Part shown: in pieces, positions 27,971 to 36,910 of the stretch
Layout: each line of letters opens with the position of its first letter
How positions within the stretch are numbered: the first letter of the stretch is position 1
Origin: Methanoregula sp. SKADARSKE-2
GTDB lineage: Archaea > Halobacteriota > Methanomicrobia > Methanomicrobiales > Methanospirillaceae
Direction of reading: 5' to 3'
Length of the DNA stretch: 64,000 nt
Assembly (NCBI GenBank): GCA_030919125.1
Contig: CP121470.1
Span: 1,178,001-1,242,000, forward strand
Notes under the pieces: model-generated
The model's input: the letters and a program-made list of their open reading frames with translations, nothing else
Told to the model about the DNA's origin: nothing
Databases searched by the model: none
Made by a program: the position numbers and the translations under genes

Positions 27971-28154
27971 GCGGTACCGGACTGTGTAACGCGCTGATAA
28001 ACGTGATCCGGACTTCGCCGAAAGGGCCGGTCAGAACAAGAGGCTGCCCATCCAATGGCGGGAGGGGGCCGTGTTCGGACCTTATCATGTTCTCACGGAT
28101 CCCGCGGGGAATGCCCGGGTATATCAGACATTTCTTGCCTGTCGGATCGGTCGT

Positions 28155-29006
28155 TCACGTTCGCGAGGCCAGGAAGTCCCTCACCGCTTCTTCCCGGGCC
28201 GGCTGGGCAATGGGGGAAGAGGCCCCCCTCTCTCCGAGCGTGGGGAGGGTTTCCTGGTAAAATACCCCGAGGGCAATCTTTGCGTCACTGTTATAATCCC
28301 ACTCCCTTCCTTTTACGCACGCCGATTCGAAGTCTCCCGTTTCGGTCTCAGGGAGATCGTACACCCGGGGGGTATAGTAATCCGTGGCGGGAAAGAAGAT
28401 CGCACAGATCTGGAGCGTGTCGATGAATGCAAATCCCTTGTGACCAACCCCCCCCAATACCAGTTTTTTCAGCTGGTCCATCTTCTTCGTATATCCCCGC
28501 GCAACATACGTTGCCCCGCTCGCGAGCATAAGCTCGACCGGGTTGAACGGGTACTCGATCGTGCCCTTCGGTGTCGATTTTCCCCTGAACCCAAGGGGTG
28601 ATGTCGGGGTGTACTGCCCAGTCGTGAGACCGTAGACCCGGTTGTTGTGGACGATCATGGTGATATCGATATTCCGTTTTGCCGCGAAGATCAGGTGGTC
28701 GAGCCCCTCAGCGTACGAGTCCCCGTCGCCCGAGCAGCAGATGACCGTCAGATCCGGGTTCGCAAGCTTGATCGCCGTTGCCGCAGGGATCGCCCTACCG
28801 TGAAGAGAGGAGAAGGTATTGATGTTCAGATAGTCGGACATCTTCCCGTGGCAGCCGATCCCGGTCACGAGGACGACCTCATCAAGGGACTTCCCCTCCT
28901 TCTCCATCGTTTCGAGGACGCCCTTGAGGGCAAACTGGATCGAGAAGTTGCCGCATCCCGGGCACCACGTGTTCTGCGTCTCAGTTATGAGCTGGCGTCC
29001 GGTCAT
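28155..29006 (-). CDS. korB: 2-oxoacid:ferredoxin oxidoreductase, beta subunit (TPP-binding)
   Basis: This enzyme oxidatively decarboxylates a 2-oxoacid, or runs in reverse in methanogens to carboxylate an acyl-CoA, using ferredoxin. The 283-residue protein has the cluster cysteines Cys15 and Cys18 (WCPGCGN), Cys52 (GIGCHGK) and Cys201 (QICAIFFP), and the TPP/Mg motif GDGDSYAEG followed by a downstream HNNRVYGLTTGQ. The set matches the two-subunit 2-oxoacid oxidoreductases. It overlaps the alpha subunit gene by four bases. Confidence 0.92.
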   Translation of the reverse strand: MTGRQLITETQNTWCPGCGNFSIQFALKGVLETMEKEGKSLDEVVLVTGIGCHGKMSDYLNINTFSSLHGRAIPAATAIKLANPDLTVICCSGDGDSYAEGLDHLIFAAKRNIDITMIVHNNRVYGLTTGQYTPTSPLGFRGKSTPKGTIEYPFNPVELMLASGATYVARGYTKKMDQLKKLVLGGVGHKGFAFIDTLQICAIFFPATDYYTPRVYDLPETETGDFESACVKGREWDYNSDAKIALGVFYQETLPTLGERGASSPIAQPAREEAVRDFLASRT

Positions 29007-30655
29007 GCTATGGCCTCCTGTACTTTTTCCAGGAGATCGTCCTGGGTGAAGGGACGGCCGTCGAACCGGAGGATCTTCTTCTCCGCAGCGATCCCGTGCA
29101 GCAACGCAAGGGATGCGAGCTGGGCGGTCGCGTTCTCCTCAACGACAATGAGATGGTCTGCGCCTTCGAGTGATCTCTTCAGCTGGTCCGCGGGGAAGGG
29201 GGTGAGGACCACCGGCCGGACCACCCGGAGCCCGAGCCGGGCTCCGACCTCGTCGCAGGCGCCTTTTGTCGATCCCCAGCAGAGGAGTGCGGTGCCGGAT
29301 TCCGGATCCCCGGAGACAACGACCGTTGCATAGCCTTCCATCTCCCGGGCAAGCATCTCTCCTTTCCGGAGCCGTTTCCCTGCCATCATCTCCACGATCT
29401 CCGCCTCCTCCGTAGTGTTACCGCTCTCATCGTGGGCATAGCTGTCGACCTTGATTACCGCGCCCTGCCGGCCGGGAAATGCAAGGGGCGAGACTCCCGA
29501 GGGGGTATCGGTATACCGCCCGTATGTCCCGGCTCCGTCCCACATCGGAGAAGTCTCGCAGGGGACTTCCGGAACGGCAGAAGTATCGACGCTGTATGTC
29601 CCCTCCGAGAGCGTCTTGTCGGGAAGGATGAAGGCGGGGAGCTGGAACTTCCAGGCCATGTTCATCGCCACCGCAGACCAGTACAGCGCTTCCTGCGCAT
29701 CGCTGGGGGCGACAATGAACCGGGGGAACTCGCCCTGCCCGGCGCTCCGGACAAAATCCAGTTCCGACTGCCCGGTGTAGGTGGGAAGCCCAGTAGAGGG
29801 CCCGGTCCGCTGGGAGACTACGAAAACAACCGGCAGTTCGGCCATGCCGGCAAAGGAGAGCCCTTCGGTCATCAGGCAGAACCCCCCTCCCGACGTGCCG
29901 ACCGCAACACGTTTCCCGGCATAGGTAAACCCGAGCGCCATGATGACGACGCCGATCTCGTTCTCAGGGTGCACGACCATGAGCCCGAACCGGTCTTCCT
30001 GTTCGGCAAGGAAATGGAGGAGGCTCGATGACGGCGTCATGGGGTACGAGAGATATGTTTCGAGCCCGCCCCTGACCAGCCCGAGGCCGATCGCTTCGTT
30101 CCCGGTCAGCAGGGCCACCGGCCGGTTATCGCCCCGCCCGATCGCCCGGATCTGCACCTGAACGTCGTACCCCTTCCGGGCGACACGCAGGTTCAGGTCC
30201 GGTGCCTTTGGCATATGGACCCGGAATACCTCTTCGACCTTACTCCATTCGATCCCGGCCGCCTTTGCAAACGCCCCGATCATCGCGGAATTCCCCATGA
30301 TCTCCGGGGCCTTCTCTTCCGAAAGGATTGCCTTGACCGAAATCCCGTTACCGGGTAACTTCATCTGGTCGGCGTTGAAGATGATCACGGTCTCGTGCGA
30401 GTATTTCTCCCGATGACGATCGATCGTCTCCTTATTGAGCGCGAGCACGAAATCTGCCCGGTTCCGGTGACCCGCAATGTACTGGTCCGATCCACGGACG
30501 ATCGCAAAGTTATGCCCCCCACGGATAAGCGACGGGTAGTCGAAGTACAGATATATCCGGTAGCCCATGCGGTTGAGCAGCTGGGCAACCATCGCTCCGG
30601 CGTTATTGATGCCGTCACCGGCCTTTCCTCCTATCAGCACGGAAATCTCATCCAT
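29003..30655 (-). CDS. korA: 2-oxoacid:ferredoxin oxidoreductase, fused gamma-alpha subunit
   Basis: The 550-residue product is a fusion. Residues 1-180 form the gamma domain (ISVLIGGKAGDGINNAGAMV, YPSLIRGGHN); residues 190-550 form the alpha (pyrimidine-binding) domain with GNEAIGLGLVRGGLETYLSY, PMTPSSS, ENEIGVVIMALGFTYAGKR and TSGGGFCLMTEGLS. YPMTPSS and the GGLE segment resemble 2-oxoglutarate-type enzymes, but substrate is not certain. Start with strong GGAGGGAAGAGG binding site. Forms an operon with korB. Confidence 0.92.
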   Translation of the reverse strand: MDEISVLIGGKAGDGINNAGAMVAQLLNRMGYRIYLYFDYPSLIRGGHNFAIVRGSDQYIAGHRNRADFVLALNKETIDRHREKYSHETVIIFNADQMKLPGNGISVKAILSEEKAPEIMGNSAMIGAFAKAAGIEWSKVEEVFRVHMPKAPDLNLRVARKGYDVQVQIRAIGRGDNRPVALLTGNEAIGLGLVRGGLETYLSYPMTPSSSLLHFLAEQEDRFGLMVVHPENEIGVVIMALGFTYAGKRVAVGTSGGGFCLMTEGLSFAGMAELPVVFVVSQRTGPSTGLPTYTGQSELDFVRSAGQGEFPRFIVAPSDAQEALYWSAVAMNMAWKFQLPAFILPDKTLSEGTYSVDTSAVPEVPCETSPMWDGAGTYGRYTDTPSGVSPLAFPGRQGAVIKVDSYAHDESGNTTEEAEIVEMMAGKRLRKGEMLAREMEGYATVVVSGDPESGTALLCWGSTKGACDEVGARLGLRVVRPVVLTPFPADQLKRSLEGADHLIVVEENATAQLASLALLHGIAAEKKILRFDGRPFTQDDLLEKVQEAIA

Positions 30656-30678
30656 CCTCTTCCCTCCGATCTCATTGG

Positions 30679-30686
30679 TTTATAAT
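30679..30686 (-). promoter_or_regulatory. TATA box of korAB
   Basis: ATTATAAA on the minus strand lies 24-31 bases before the korA start, consistent with a short leader that still contains the ribosome binding site. Confidence 0.45.
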
Positions 30687-30865
30687 AGTGCCACATATTT
30701 CCGGTAACGTTAAATAGGTTGGCATGCTTCAGGAAGCCGTCTCGCAGAGGAAGGCTTTGCAGGCTCACCTTCTCTCCTGGCATTTCAGGGAAAAAGACGC
30801 CGGGAAGAGATGGGGCCATATCGGAAGAGGGATCTCCCAGAAAAACGAGTGGTAAAGGGGAGAGT

Positions 30866-31123
30866 TTACTTTTTGAGAGCCCGGAGCCGGGTTGCCTCCT
30901 CCCCGTCTTCAACCCGGAGGAGGAACGTCCCATGGCAGGGTTTTGTGTAAGGGAAGACCACGAAGTTCCCCTCGAGCCCTATCGCTATGGGCGGCAGGCC
31001 GATGACATGAACATCGAAGACCTTGAACCCCGGCGGGACATCGATAAACTCCCTGAAATGCTCTCTGATGTAGTCACGTGACTCCTTGAACGTGGCATCC
31101 CGCAGGAGGATCTCGTAGTTCAT
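30866..31123 (-). CDS. DUF1894 protein
   Basis: The 85-residue product starts MNYEILLRDATFKESRDYIR and contains PPGFKVFDVHVIGLPPIAIG followed by FVVFPYTKPCHGTFLLRVE. This matches my recollection of DUF1894, a small family confined to methanogens and typically adjacent to DUF1890. It begins five bases after the DUF1890 stop, so both are one transcript. A single conserved Cys (KPCHGTF) is notable. Function unknown. Confidence 0.8.
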   Translation of the reverse strand: MNYEILLRDATFKESRDYIREHFREFIDVPPGFKVFDVHVIGLPPIAIGLEGNFVVFPYTKPCHGTFLLRVEDGEEATRLRALKK

Positions 31124-31128
31124 CGACT

Positions 31129-31611
31129 CTACGCAGCCCATGGTGCAGCCTCCTCGATCGCTTTCCTGAGCGGCATGGGGTTATGCACGGCTTTTGCAGC
31201 TATGGTCGTGCAGGGGAAATCGATCTGCTTCATCAGCTCATCGTAGTGCTCCCCGTACACAAGCGCATAGAGCTTCGCTCTGGAGATCGCGCCCATCGTT
31301 GCAGCATAGCTCACGCCCGCATCGTTGTGGATGAAGACAAAACAGCGGTCGAAGTCGCGCTGCTTATCCGAGATCATCGCAACCGCCCGGTCGAGGTCCA
31401 TGACCTCGCCGAGATAGTGCCGCTCGGGGTCTGCAGTGAGAAGGAGGGTGTTTGCCGCCTTGTTGCCGGCAACGATCGGTGCAATCCCCGCTCTCTCGAG
31501 CCGGTGGATCAGGTACAGCGCGATGCTCGTCTGCACGGGGACCTGGGGGCACCCGAGCACGAGGAGCGCGGTCCGGGGGGGGTTCTCTGAGGTAATGGTT
31601 ATCGCGTCCAC
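31129..31611 (-). CDS. DUF1890 protein
   Basis: The 160-residue product has a Rossmann-like pattern: ALLVLGCPQVPVQTSIALYL, then GIAPIVAGNKAANTLLLTAD, DLDRAVAMISDK, CFVFIHNDAGVSYAATM, and LYALVYGEHYDELM. This is the DUF1890 family, for which a Methanothermobacter member has a known structure but no known role. Conserved Cys in VLGCPQVP and the invariant HNDAGVSYAAT stretch suggest nucleotide or cofactor binding. It is followed by DUF1894. Restriction to methanogens makes a link to methanogenesis or its cofactors plausible. Confidence 0.82.
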   Translation of the reverse strand: MDAITITSENPPRTALLVLGCPQVPVQTSIALYLIHRLERAGIAPIVAGNKAANTLLLTADPERHYLGEVMDLDRAVAMISDKQRDFDRCFVFIHNDAGVSYAATMGAISRAKLYALVYGEHYDELMKQIDFPCTTIAAKAVHNPMPLRKAIEEAAPWAA

Positions 31612-31710
31612 GGTTTTTCCGTCCCTGGGGTTTTATAAAATCCGGTACTTCTCATTATCGGTTGCAGGCAATAACTTTGCCCTGCGCTGCCTGCGATACC
31701 GTCCCGCTCT

Positions 31711-32544
31711 TTACGATCCGGCACTTCGGAAACCCGAAAGATCCGCGATCCGGTGAGGATGGGTGTAAACCGTGAACCGGGCGCCCCGGGAGAAGGAGAC
31801 GAGGGTGATCCCCGCCGCCTCTGCAGTCGCAATCCCCTTATCCGTCGTTGCGGCCCGGGATATGATGATCGGGATGCCAGCGTTCGCGCACTTCCTCACC
31901 ATGCCCGAGGGCTGCCGCCCGGTGCAGCCGAGCGCGCACCGGGAGAGTTCGATCCCGTTCAGGGCCGCATAACCAACCACCTTGTCGATGGTATTGTGCC
32001 TCCCGAGATCACTGCTCTTTACAAGGCATCTCCCCTCGCAGACCAGCATCGAGCAGTGGACCCCCCCGGTCCTCCTCCCGATCTCGGTCTCGATCTCCCG
32101 GGTCGTGGAGATAACCTCCTCCCGGGTTATCCGGATACCGGACGCCCAGAGATCAGCCGACCGGAGTCCGGGCGACAATGGATCCGGTGACGGGACACCC
32201 GGCAGGGCACCAGTGGGGGATACCGGGCGATCCCTGTCCCTGCTCACGCAGGTCGTCCCGCCGGAGGAGCCGGTCACTCTCCTGCCCGCTCCGGTCTCGC
32301 AGCCCAGATCGGAAGTGACCAGGATCCGGTCGCCATCGAGCCTGACCGTGTCGACATTCCGGGCGAGGCCTTCGGTGATAACGAAACCCGCCCCGTGTTC
32401 GCGGAGCATCTCCCGGCTTGCGATCATCTCCGTGACGGGCTTGTTATTGAGGACGAGCTCGAACCGGTCCTCAACAGCAACAGCATCCTCAATCTCTGCC
32501 GCTTCGGGATCATTGACCTGAATGCCCCGGTGGTGATCAAGCAT
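31711..32544 (-). CDS. fdhD: FdhD-family sulfurtransferase for formate dehydrogenase maturation
   Basis: FdhD transfers sulfur to the molybdenum/tungsten cofactor of formate dehydrogenase. The 277-residue product has VNDPEAAEIEDAVAVEDRFE, LVLNNKPVTEMIAS, a GIRITREEVISTT helix, GGVHCSMLV, KSSDLGRHNTIDKVVG and GRQPSGMVRKC with SRAATTDKGIATAE, all FdhD landmarks. The flexible loop expected to hold a CxxC pair contains one Cys (GSSGGTTC), as in some archaeal members. The start MLDHHRGI overlaps the end of cutA by eight bases. Confidence 0.9.
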   Translation of the reverse strand: MLDHHRGIQVNDPEAAEIEDAVAVEDRFELVLNNKPVTEMIASREMLREHGAGFVITEGLARNVDTVRLDGDRILVTSDLGCETGAGRRVTGSSGGTTCVSRDRDRPVSPTGALPGVPSPDPLSPGLRSADLWASGIRITREEVISTTREIETEIGRRTGGVHCSMLVCEGRCLVKSSDLGRHNTIDKVVGYAALNGIELSRCALGCTGRQPSGMVRKCANAGIPIIISRAATTDKGIATAEAAGITLVSFSRGARFTVYTHPHRIADLSGFRSAGS

Positions 32545-32866
32545 CGCCCGTTGTCTCCCGGCGGACCCATTCGAGATAGGGGAGGTACCCTGCAAGGACC
32601 GGCAGAGCGATGATCTCCGGTACGAGATACGGGTGGTCCGCCTTGATCGCAACAATAAGTTCATCCTTCCGGTCCTGCGTTGTCTTCAGGACCAGCAGGT
32701 GCTCTTCCTCATCGCGGACCTCCCCGTTCCACCGGTAACAGGACCTGACTGAAACCGTATTCACGCAGGCGGCAAGCCGCTCTTCAACCAGCATCCGCAC
32801 AAGCCCGGGGGACTCTTTCGGGGGGACGGTGCAGAAGATGACGATGACATCCGTGACAGCGCTCAT
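32537..32866 (-). CDS. cutA: CutA1-type divalent ion tolerance protein
   Basis: CutA1 is a trimeric ferredoxin-like protein that binds copper. The 109-residue product starts MSAVTDVIVIFCTVPPKES and shows RMLVEERLAACVNTV, SCYRWNGEVRDEEEHLLVLK and HPYLVPEIIALPVLAGYLPY. The much longer open frame upstream (68 codons) lacks family character. It precedes and overlaps fdhD; the pairing is probably operonic but without obvious functional logic. Confidence 0.93.
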   Translation of the reverse strand: MSAVTDVIVIFCTVPPKESPGLVRMLVEERLAACVNTVSVRSCYRWNGEVRDEEEHLLVLKTTQDRKDELIVAIKADHPYLVPEIIALPVLAGYLPYLEWVRRETTGDA

Positions 32867-33082
32867 GTTCCTATGCACTCCATAGTGCTGAAGAGTATAC
32901 CTTTTACCAATATGAGCGTGGCGAAAAAATGCAACACCAGATCCCAGGTATAAACCGGTGTCTGACCCGCGACCGTTCCGCTGCCATCGTTTGACCGGCC
33001 GGTGGCAGCTGAGAGCTGAGAGAACCCGGTGCTTGGGATGAGCGGTAATTTCTATAGAGTACAAGACCAAAATATACTACCA

Positions 33083-34231
33083 ATGTACGCAAGCCGAATG
33101 AAAAATCTCCTGCCGTATCTTTTTGCACGGATTGACGAGATGAAAGCGGAGCAGCAGAAAAAAGGCGTCGATATCATCGACCTCGGGGTCGGAGACCCTG
33201 ACCTCCCCACCCCCCCACATATCGTCGACGCGCTCTGCAAGGCTGCGAAGGATCCGGCCAACCACCACTACCCCTCCTACCTGGGGATGCCTGCGTACCG
33301 GAGCGCGGTTGCCGACTGGTACAAGACCCGGTTCGGGGTCTCTCTCGATGCCGGAAAGGAGGTTGTCACGCTGATGGGCTCGAAGGATGGGATCGCCCAC
33401 GTCGGCGAGGCATTCGTCAACCCGGGCGATTACGTCCTCTCCCCGAGCCCGGGCTATCCGGTCTACCGGACCGGAACCCTCTTTGCGGAAGGGCGGGTCC
33501 ACGAGATGCCGCTCACACGAGAGAACGGCTTTGTCCCGGTGCTTGCGGACATCCCGAAGAAGATTGCGAAAGCGGCGAAGCTCATCTACATCAATTACCC
33601 GAACAACCCGACCGCTGCCATTGCCCCGGCAGGGTTCTACAGCGAGGTCGTGGACTTCGCCCGGGAGAACGATCTCGTCGTCGTCTCCGATAATGCGTAC
33701 TCGGAGATCGCGTACGACGGGTACCGTGCCCCCTCCTTCCTTGAGACCAGAGGGGCGATGGAAGTCGGTATCGAGATGCACTCGTTCTCGAAGACCTACA
33801 ACATGACCGGCTGGCGGATCGGGATGGCGGTTGGCAACGCGGAGATCCTCGCCGGACTCGGCCGGGTCAAGACCAACGTGGACTCCGGGGTCTTCAACGC
33901 GGTGCAGTACGCCGCAATAGCCGCGCTCAGCGGACCGCAGGACTGCGTGAATCAGGCATGCGAGATCTACCAGGAGCGCAGGGACGTCCTCGTAGCCGGG
34001 CTCCGCAGCCTCGGCTTTGCTGTCCCGGCCCCGAAGGCGACCTTCTACGTCTGGGTCCCGGTCAATGACTGCATGGCCTTTGCGGCAAAACTCTTAAACG
34101 AGGCAGGCATTGTCGCAACCCCGGGGGTGGGGTTCGGGTCGAGCGGCGAGGGCTATGTCCGGTTCGCCATCACCCGCCCGGTTGGACGGATACGCGAGGC
34201 GATCGAGCGCATGAGGAGACTCTCCCCATGA
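33083..34231 (+). CDS. dapL: LL-diaminopimelate aminotransferase
   Basis: The PLP enzyme converts tetrahydrodipicolinate directly to LL-diaminopimelate in lysine synthesis. The 382-residue protein starts MYASRMKNLLPYLFARIDEM and shows DLGVGDPDLPTPPHI, PSYLGMPAYR, YPNNPTAAIA, DNAYSEIAYDG and the catalytic lysine in HSFSKTYNMTGWRIGMAVG. The next gene encodes diaminopimelate decarboxylase and overlaps by ATGA, supporting the assignment over a generic aminotransferase. TATA-like TTCTATAG lies about 35 bases upstream. Confidence 0.9.
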   Translation: MYASRMKNLLPYLFARIDEMKAEQQKKGVDIIDLGVGDPDLPTPPHIVDALCKAAKDPANHHYPSYLGMPAYRSAVADWYKTRFGVSLDAGKEVVTLMGSKDGIAHVGEAFVNPGDYVLSPSPGYPVYRTGTLFAEGRVHEMPLTRENGFVPVLADIPKKIAKAAKLIYINYPNNPTAAIAPAGFYSEVVDFARENDLVVVSDNAYSEIAYDGYRAPSFLETRGAMEVGIEMHSFSKTYNMTGWRIGMAVGNAEILAGLGRVKTNVDSGVFNAVQYAAIAALSGPQDCVNQACEIYQERRDVLVAGLRSLGFAVPAPKATFYVWVPVNDCMAFAAKLLNEAGIVATPGVGFGSSGEGYVRFAITRPVGRIREAIERMRRLSP

Positions 34232-35517
34232 GGCTCCCCGCCCACCTCACGGTCAGGAGCGGTCACCTCCACATCGAGGGGCACGACTGCGTCGGGCTCG
34301 CTTCGCAGTACGGCACCCCGCTCTACGTGACGAGCGAGGACCGGGTCTGCGGATGGTTCCGGAGCTACGAGGAGGCGCTTGGCAGCCGCTATCCCAGAGT
34401 ACGGGTCCTCTTCGCTGCAAAAGCGAACGGGAATCTCGCCGTGATGCGTGCCCTCGCAAAACTCGGGGCGGGGGCGGACGTCTTCTCTTCCGGAGAACTC
34501 CAGCTTGCGCTCGAAGCCGGCATGCAGCCGGGCAGGCTCCTCTTCAATGGCAGTTCCAAAACCCCAAAAGATCTGCGGCTTGCAGTGGAAGAGGGGGTGA
34601 AGATATCCGTCGACTCGCTCGACGAACTCCACCAGCTCGAGGCGGCGGCACGGGCAGCCGGGAAGACCGCGGAGATCGCGTTCCGGGTCAACCCCGCGCT
34701 CGAAGTACCGACCCACCCGAAGATCGCCACCGGCCTCGCGACCAGCAAGTTCGGTATCCCGCACGGTGAGATTCCCGCTGCGTACCGGGAAGCTCTCGCA
34801 TGCACAAACATAAAACCGGTCGGGATCCACTGCCACATCGGCTCCCAGATCCTTGACACAGAACCCTTTGCCCGGGCAGCCGAAGTGATGGTGCGGATCG
34901 CAAAGGAACTCACGAACATGGGTGTGAAACTGGAGTTTATCGATCTTGGCGGCGGGCTTGGCATCCCGTACCACCACGATTCCGACCCGGCCCTCACCCC
35001 CGAGGACTACGCGGCGAAAGTTGTTCCGATTTTCAGAGCCGGCGTCGAGGCCTGCGGGATTGCGCCCGAGCTCTGGGTCGAACCCGGCCGGTCGCTGGTC
35101 GCAGATTCGACCGTGCTCCTGACCCGGGTCAACTCCACGAAATCGGCGCACAGGAGGTTTGCGAATGTCGATGCAGGCTTCAACCTCCTCATCCGGCCAG
35201 CGATGTATGATGCCTACCATGAGGTCATCGCCGCGAACAAGGCGGATGCTCCGCTGGACATTGAATACACCGTAACCGGGCCGATCTGCGAGACCGGGGA
35301 TATCCTTGCACCGGAACGCAGGCTCCCCGAGCTTACGGCCGGGGACATTATCGCGGTCCTCGACGCAGGGGCGTACGGGTTTGCCATGTCGTCCCAGTAC
35401 AACAGCCGGCCCCGCTGCCCCGAGGTGCTCGTCACCGGATCGAGGGCCGCTCTGATGCGGAGAGGGGAGACGATTGCCGATCTTACCGCCACCATGCAGT
35501 GCCCCCCCTGGCAGTAG
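34228..35517 (+). CDS. lysA: Diaminopimelate decarboxylase
   Basis: LysA makes lysine from meso-diaminopimelate. The 429-residue PLP protein has the Schiff-base lysine in RVLFAAKANGNLAVMRAL, the GADVFSSGELQLALEAG segment, HCHIGSQILD, FIDLGGGLGIPY, EPGRSLVADS, and CETGDILA followed by GAYGFAMSSQYNSRPR. It overlaps dapL and is followed ten bases later by the RPA gene, so all three may be cotranscribed. Confidence 0.94.
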   Translation: MRLPAHLTVRSGHLHIEGHDCVGLASQYGTPLYVTSEDRVCGWFRSYEEALGSRYPRVRVLFAAKANGNLAVMRALAKLGAGADVFSSGELQLALEAGMQPGRLLFNGSSKTPKDLRLAVEEGVKISVDSLDELHQLEAAARAAGKTAEIAFRVNPALEVPTHPKIATGLATSKFGIPHGEIPAAYREALACTNIKPVGIHCHIGSQILDTEPFARAAEVMVRIAKELTNMGVKLEFIDLGGGLGIPYHHDSDPALTPEDYAAKVVPIFRAGVEACGIAPELWVEPGRSLVADSTVLLTRVNSTKSAHRRFANVDAGFNLLIRPAMYDAYHEVIAANKADAPLDIEYTVTGPICETGDILAPERRLPELTAGDIIAVLDAGAYGFAMSSQYNSRPRCPEVLVTGSRAALMRRGETIADLTATMQCPPWQ

Positions 35518-35526
35518 GAGGGATGT

Positions 35527-36825
35527 GTGCTCTTCCACCACGCGCTCGTCGACGATCTCATACCCCGTGAAGAGTTCGAACGGCGCGTAGATGCGAAGAT
35601 CGAGGAGTGCGGCGACCTTGTTGACGAACCGACCGCAGCGATGCTCGTGGTCGGGGAACTCGGCCGCCAGCACGTCAAGATCAAGGGGCTTTCGGCCAGG
35701 TCAAGCCTCTTCTCGTTTTTCGGGAAAGTCGTCGACAAGACCGAGCCGAAGGAGTTCGACCGGGCGGACGGCGAGAAGGGCTGGGTCGCCACCCTGCTTC
35801 TTAGTGACGAGACCGGGACTACCCGGGTCGTGCTCTGGGACGAGAAGGCCGGGGCAGCGATCGAGATCGCGATTGGCGATGTGCTGGAGATCATCGGGCG
35901 GCACCCGGGCAAGAGCACGAAGGAGATCTACGCACTTGCTCTCCGGAAGACGAGCTGCGAGATCAGCTGCCCCCAGCCCGCCAGCGGGCTTCCGGGTGAG
36001 AACCTCTCCATGGAACCTGTGGACCTCGATGCGGTGCTTATCGGTGCCGGCGAGGCCAGGATCTTCAGCAAGAGAGACGGGTCGACCGGGGAGATGATTG
36101 AGGCTGTAATCGGGGATGCACAGGGGACCGCACGGCTTGTCGTATGGGCCCCGGAGCTTATCCGGGAGATCCCGCCCGGGACGTCCATCCGGGTCAACGG
36201 TGCAAAGCCCGACCACCGCAGCGAGGGGCGGGCGTACAGTATCGATGACAACTGCTCGGTCAGGGTCACCGAGAAGGAGATCGCGGTCCCCTTCACCCCG
36301 CTCACATCGGTCGCTGACCAGGGCATCTTCTCAGTGAAGGGAAAGGCGAGGGACGTGAAGGAGGCGCGGTCGTTTGTGACCCGGAGCGGGACCTCTTCCT
36401 GGGTCAGGAACATCGTGATAACTGATGGGCAGGAGAAGCTCCGTATCGTTCTCTGGGGCGACCACGCTCTCATACCGGTGGTTCCCGGGGACGATGTAAC
36501 GGTGTATCACGCAACGGCAAAGCCGGGCCGGTTTGGGGGGATCGAGCTCGGCGCGGGCAGGGGCACCATCTTCTCCGTGCCCCGGGAAGAGGCACACCCG
36601 GTCACGTTCACCGGTACCATCATCGCAGGTCAGGGGTGCATCTTCATCGACAACGGGAAGGAGCGGTATATTATTGACGGGGAGTACCCGCACGGGTGCG
36701 AGATGCGGGTTACCGGGGTTCTCTCCGGCAGCCGGATAACTCCCGGCCATGTCGAACCGGTTGTTCTCCGGCCGGAGGATGTAGCGGAACATCTCCGCAG
36801 GTTCCGGGAACTGGATCGGGAATGA
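35527..36825 (+). CDS. rpa: Replication protein A-like single-stranded DNA-binding protein, multiple OB folds
   Basis: The 432-residue protein has several OB folds in tandem. Typical openings are LSARSSLFSFFGKVVDKTEP, VVLWDEKAG (first), IGAGEARIFSKRDGSTGEMI with VVWAPELI (second), and SVKGKARDVKEARSFVTRSG with IVLWGDHA (third). A small C-terminal OB-like domain follows (VTFTGTIIAGQGCIFIDNG). It lacks the zinc finger of RPA41-type proteins. It begins with GTG after AGTAGGAGG and should protect single-stranded DNA at forks. RadA is the next gene. Confidence 0.88.
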   Translation: MLFHHALVDDLIPREEFERRVDAKIEECGDLVDEPTAAMLVVGELGRQHVKIKGLSARSSLFSFFGKVVDKTEPKEFDRADGEKGWVATLLLSDETGTTRVVLWDEKAGAAIEIAIGDVLEIIGRHPGKSTKEIYALALRKTSCEISCPQPASGLPGENLSMEPVDLDAVLIGAGEARIFSKRDGSTGEMIEAVIGDAQGTARLVVWAPELIREIPPGTSIRVNGAKPDHRSEGRAYSIDDNCSVRVTEKEIAVPFTPLTSVADQGIFSVKGKARDVKEARSFVTRSGTSSWVRNIVITDGQEKLRIVLWGDHALIPVVPGDDVTVYHATAKPGRFGGIELGAGRGTIFSVPREEAHPVTFTGTIIAGQGCIFIDNGKERYIIDGEYPHGCEMRVTGVLSGSRITPGHVEPVVLRPEDVAEHLRRFRELDRE

Positions 36826-36859
36826 TCGGCCTGACACTTTCACAGAGCGCACTCTAACG

Positions 36860-36867
36860 GGTTATAT
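36860..36867 (+). promoter_or_regulatory. TATA box of radA
   Basis: TTATATGT lies 44-51 bases before the radA start. A purine-rich AGGAG lies near 36897-36901. Confidence 0.4.
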
Positions 36868-36910
36868 GTGAGCGTTTATGATGTTGTTATGCCATAGGAG
36901 TGTATAAGAA

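Noticed and set aside
34153-35673. 506-codon minus-strand open frame opposite lysA
   Set aside because: Antisense shadow caused by high GC at third positions. lysA on the plus strand has all catalytic motifs.
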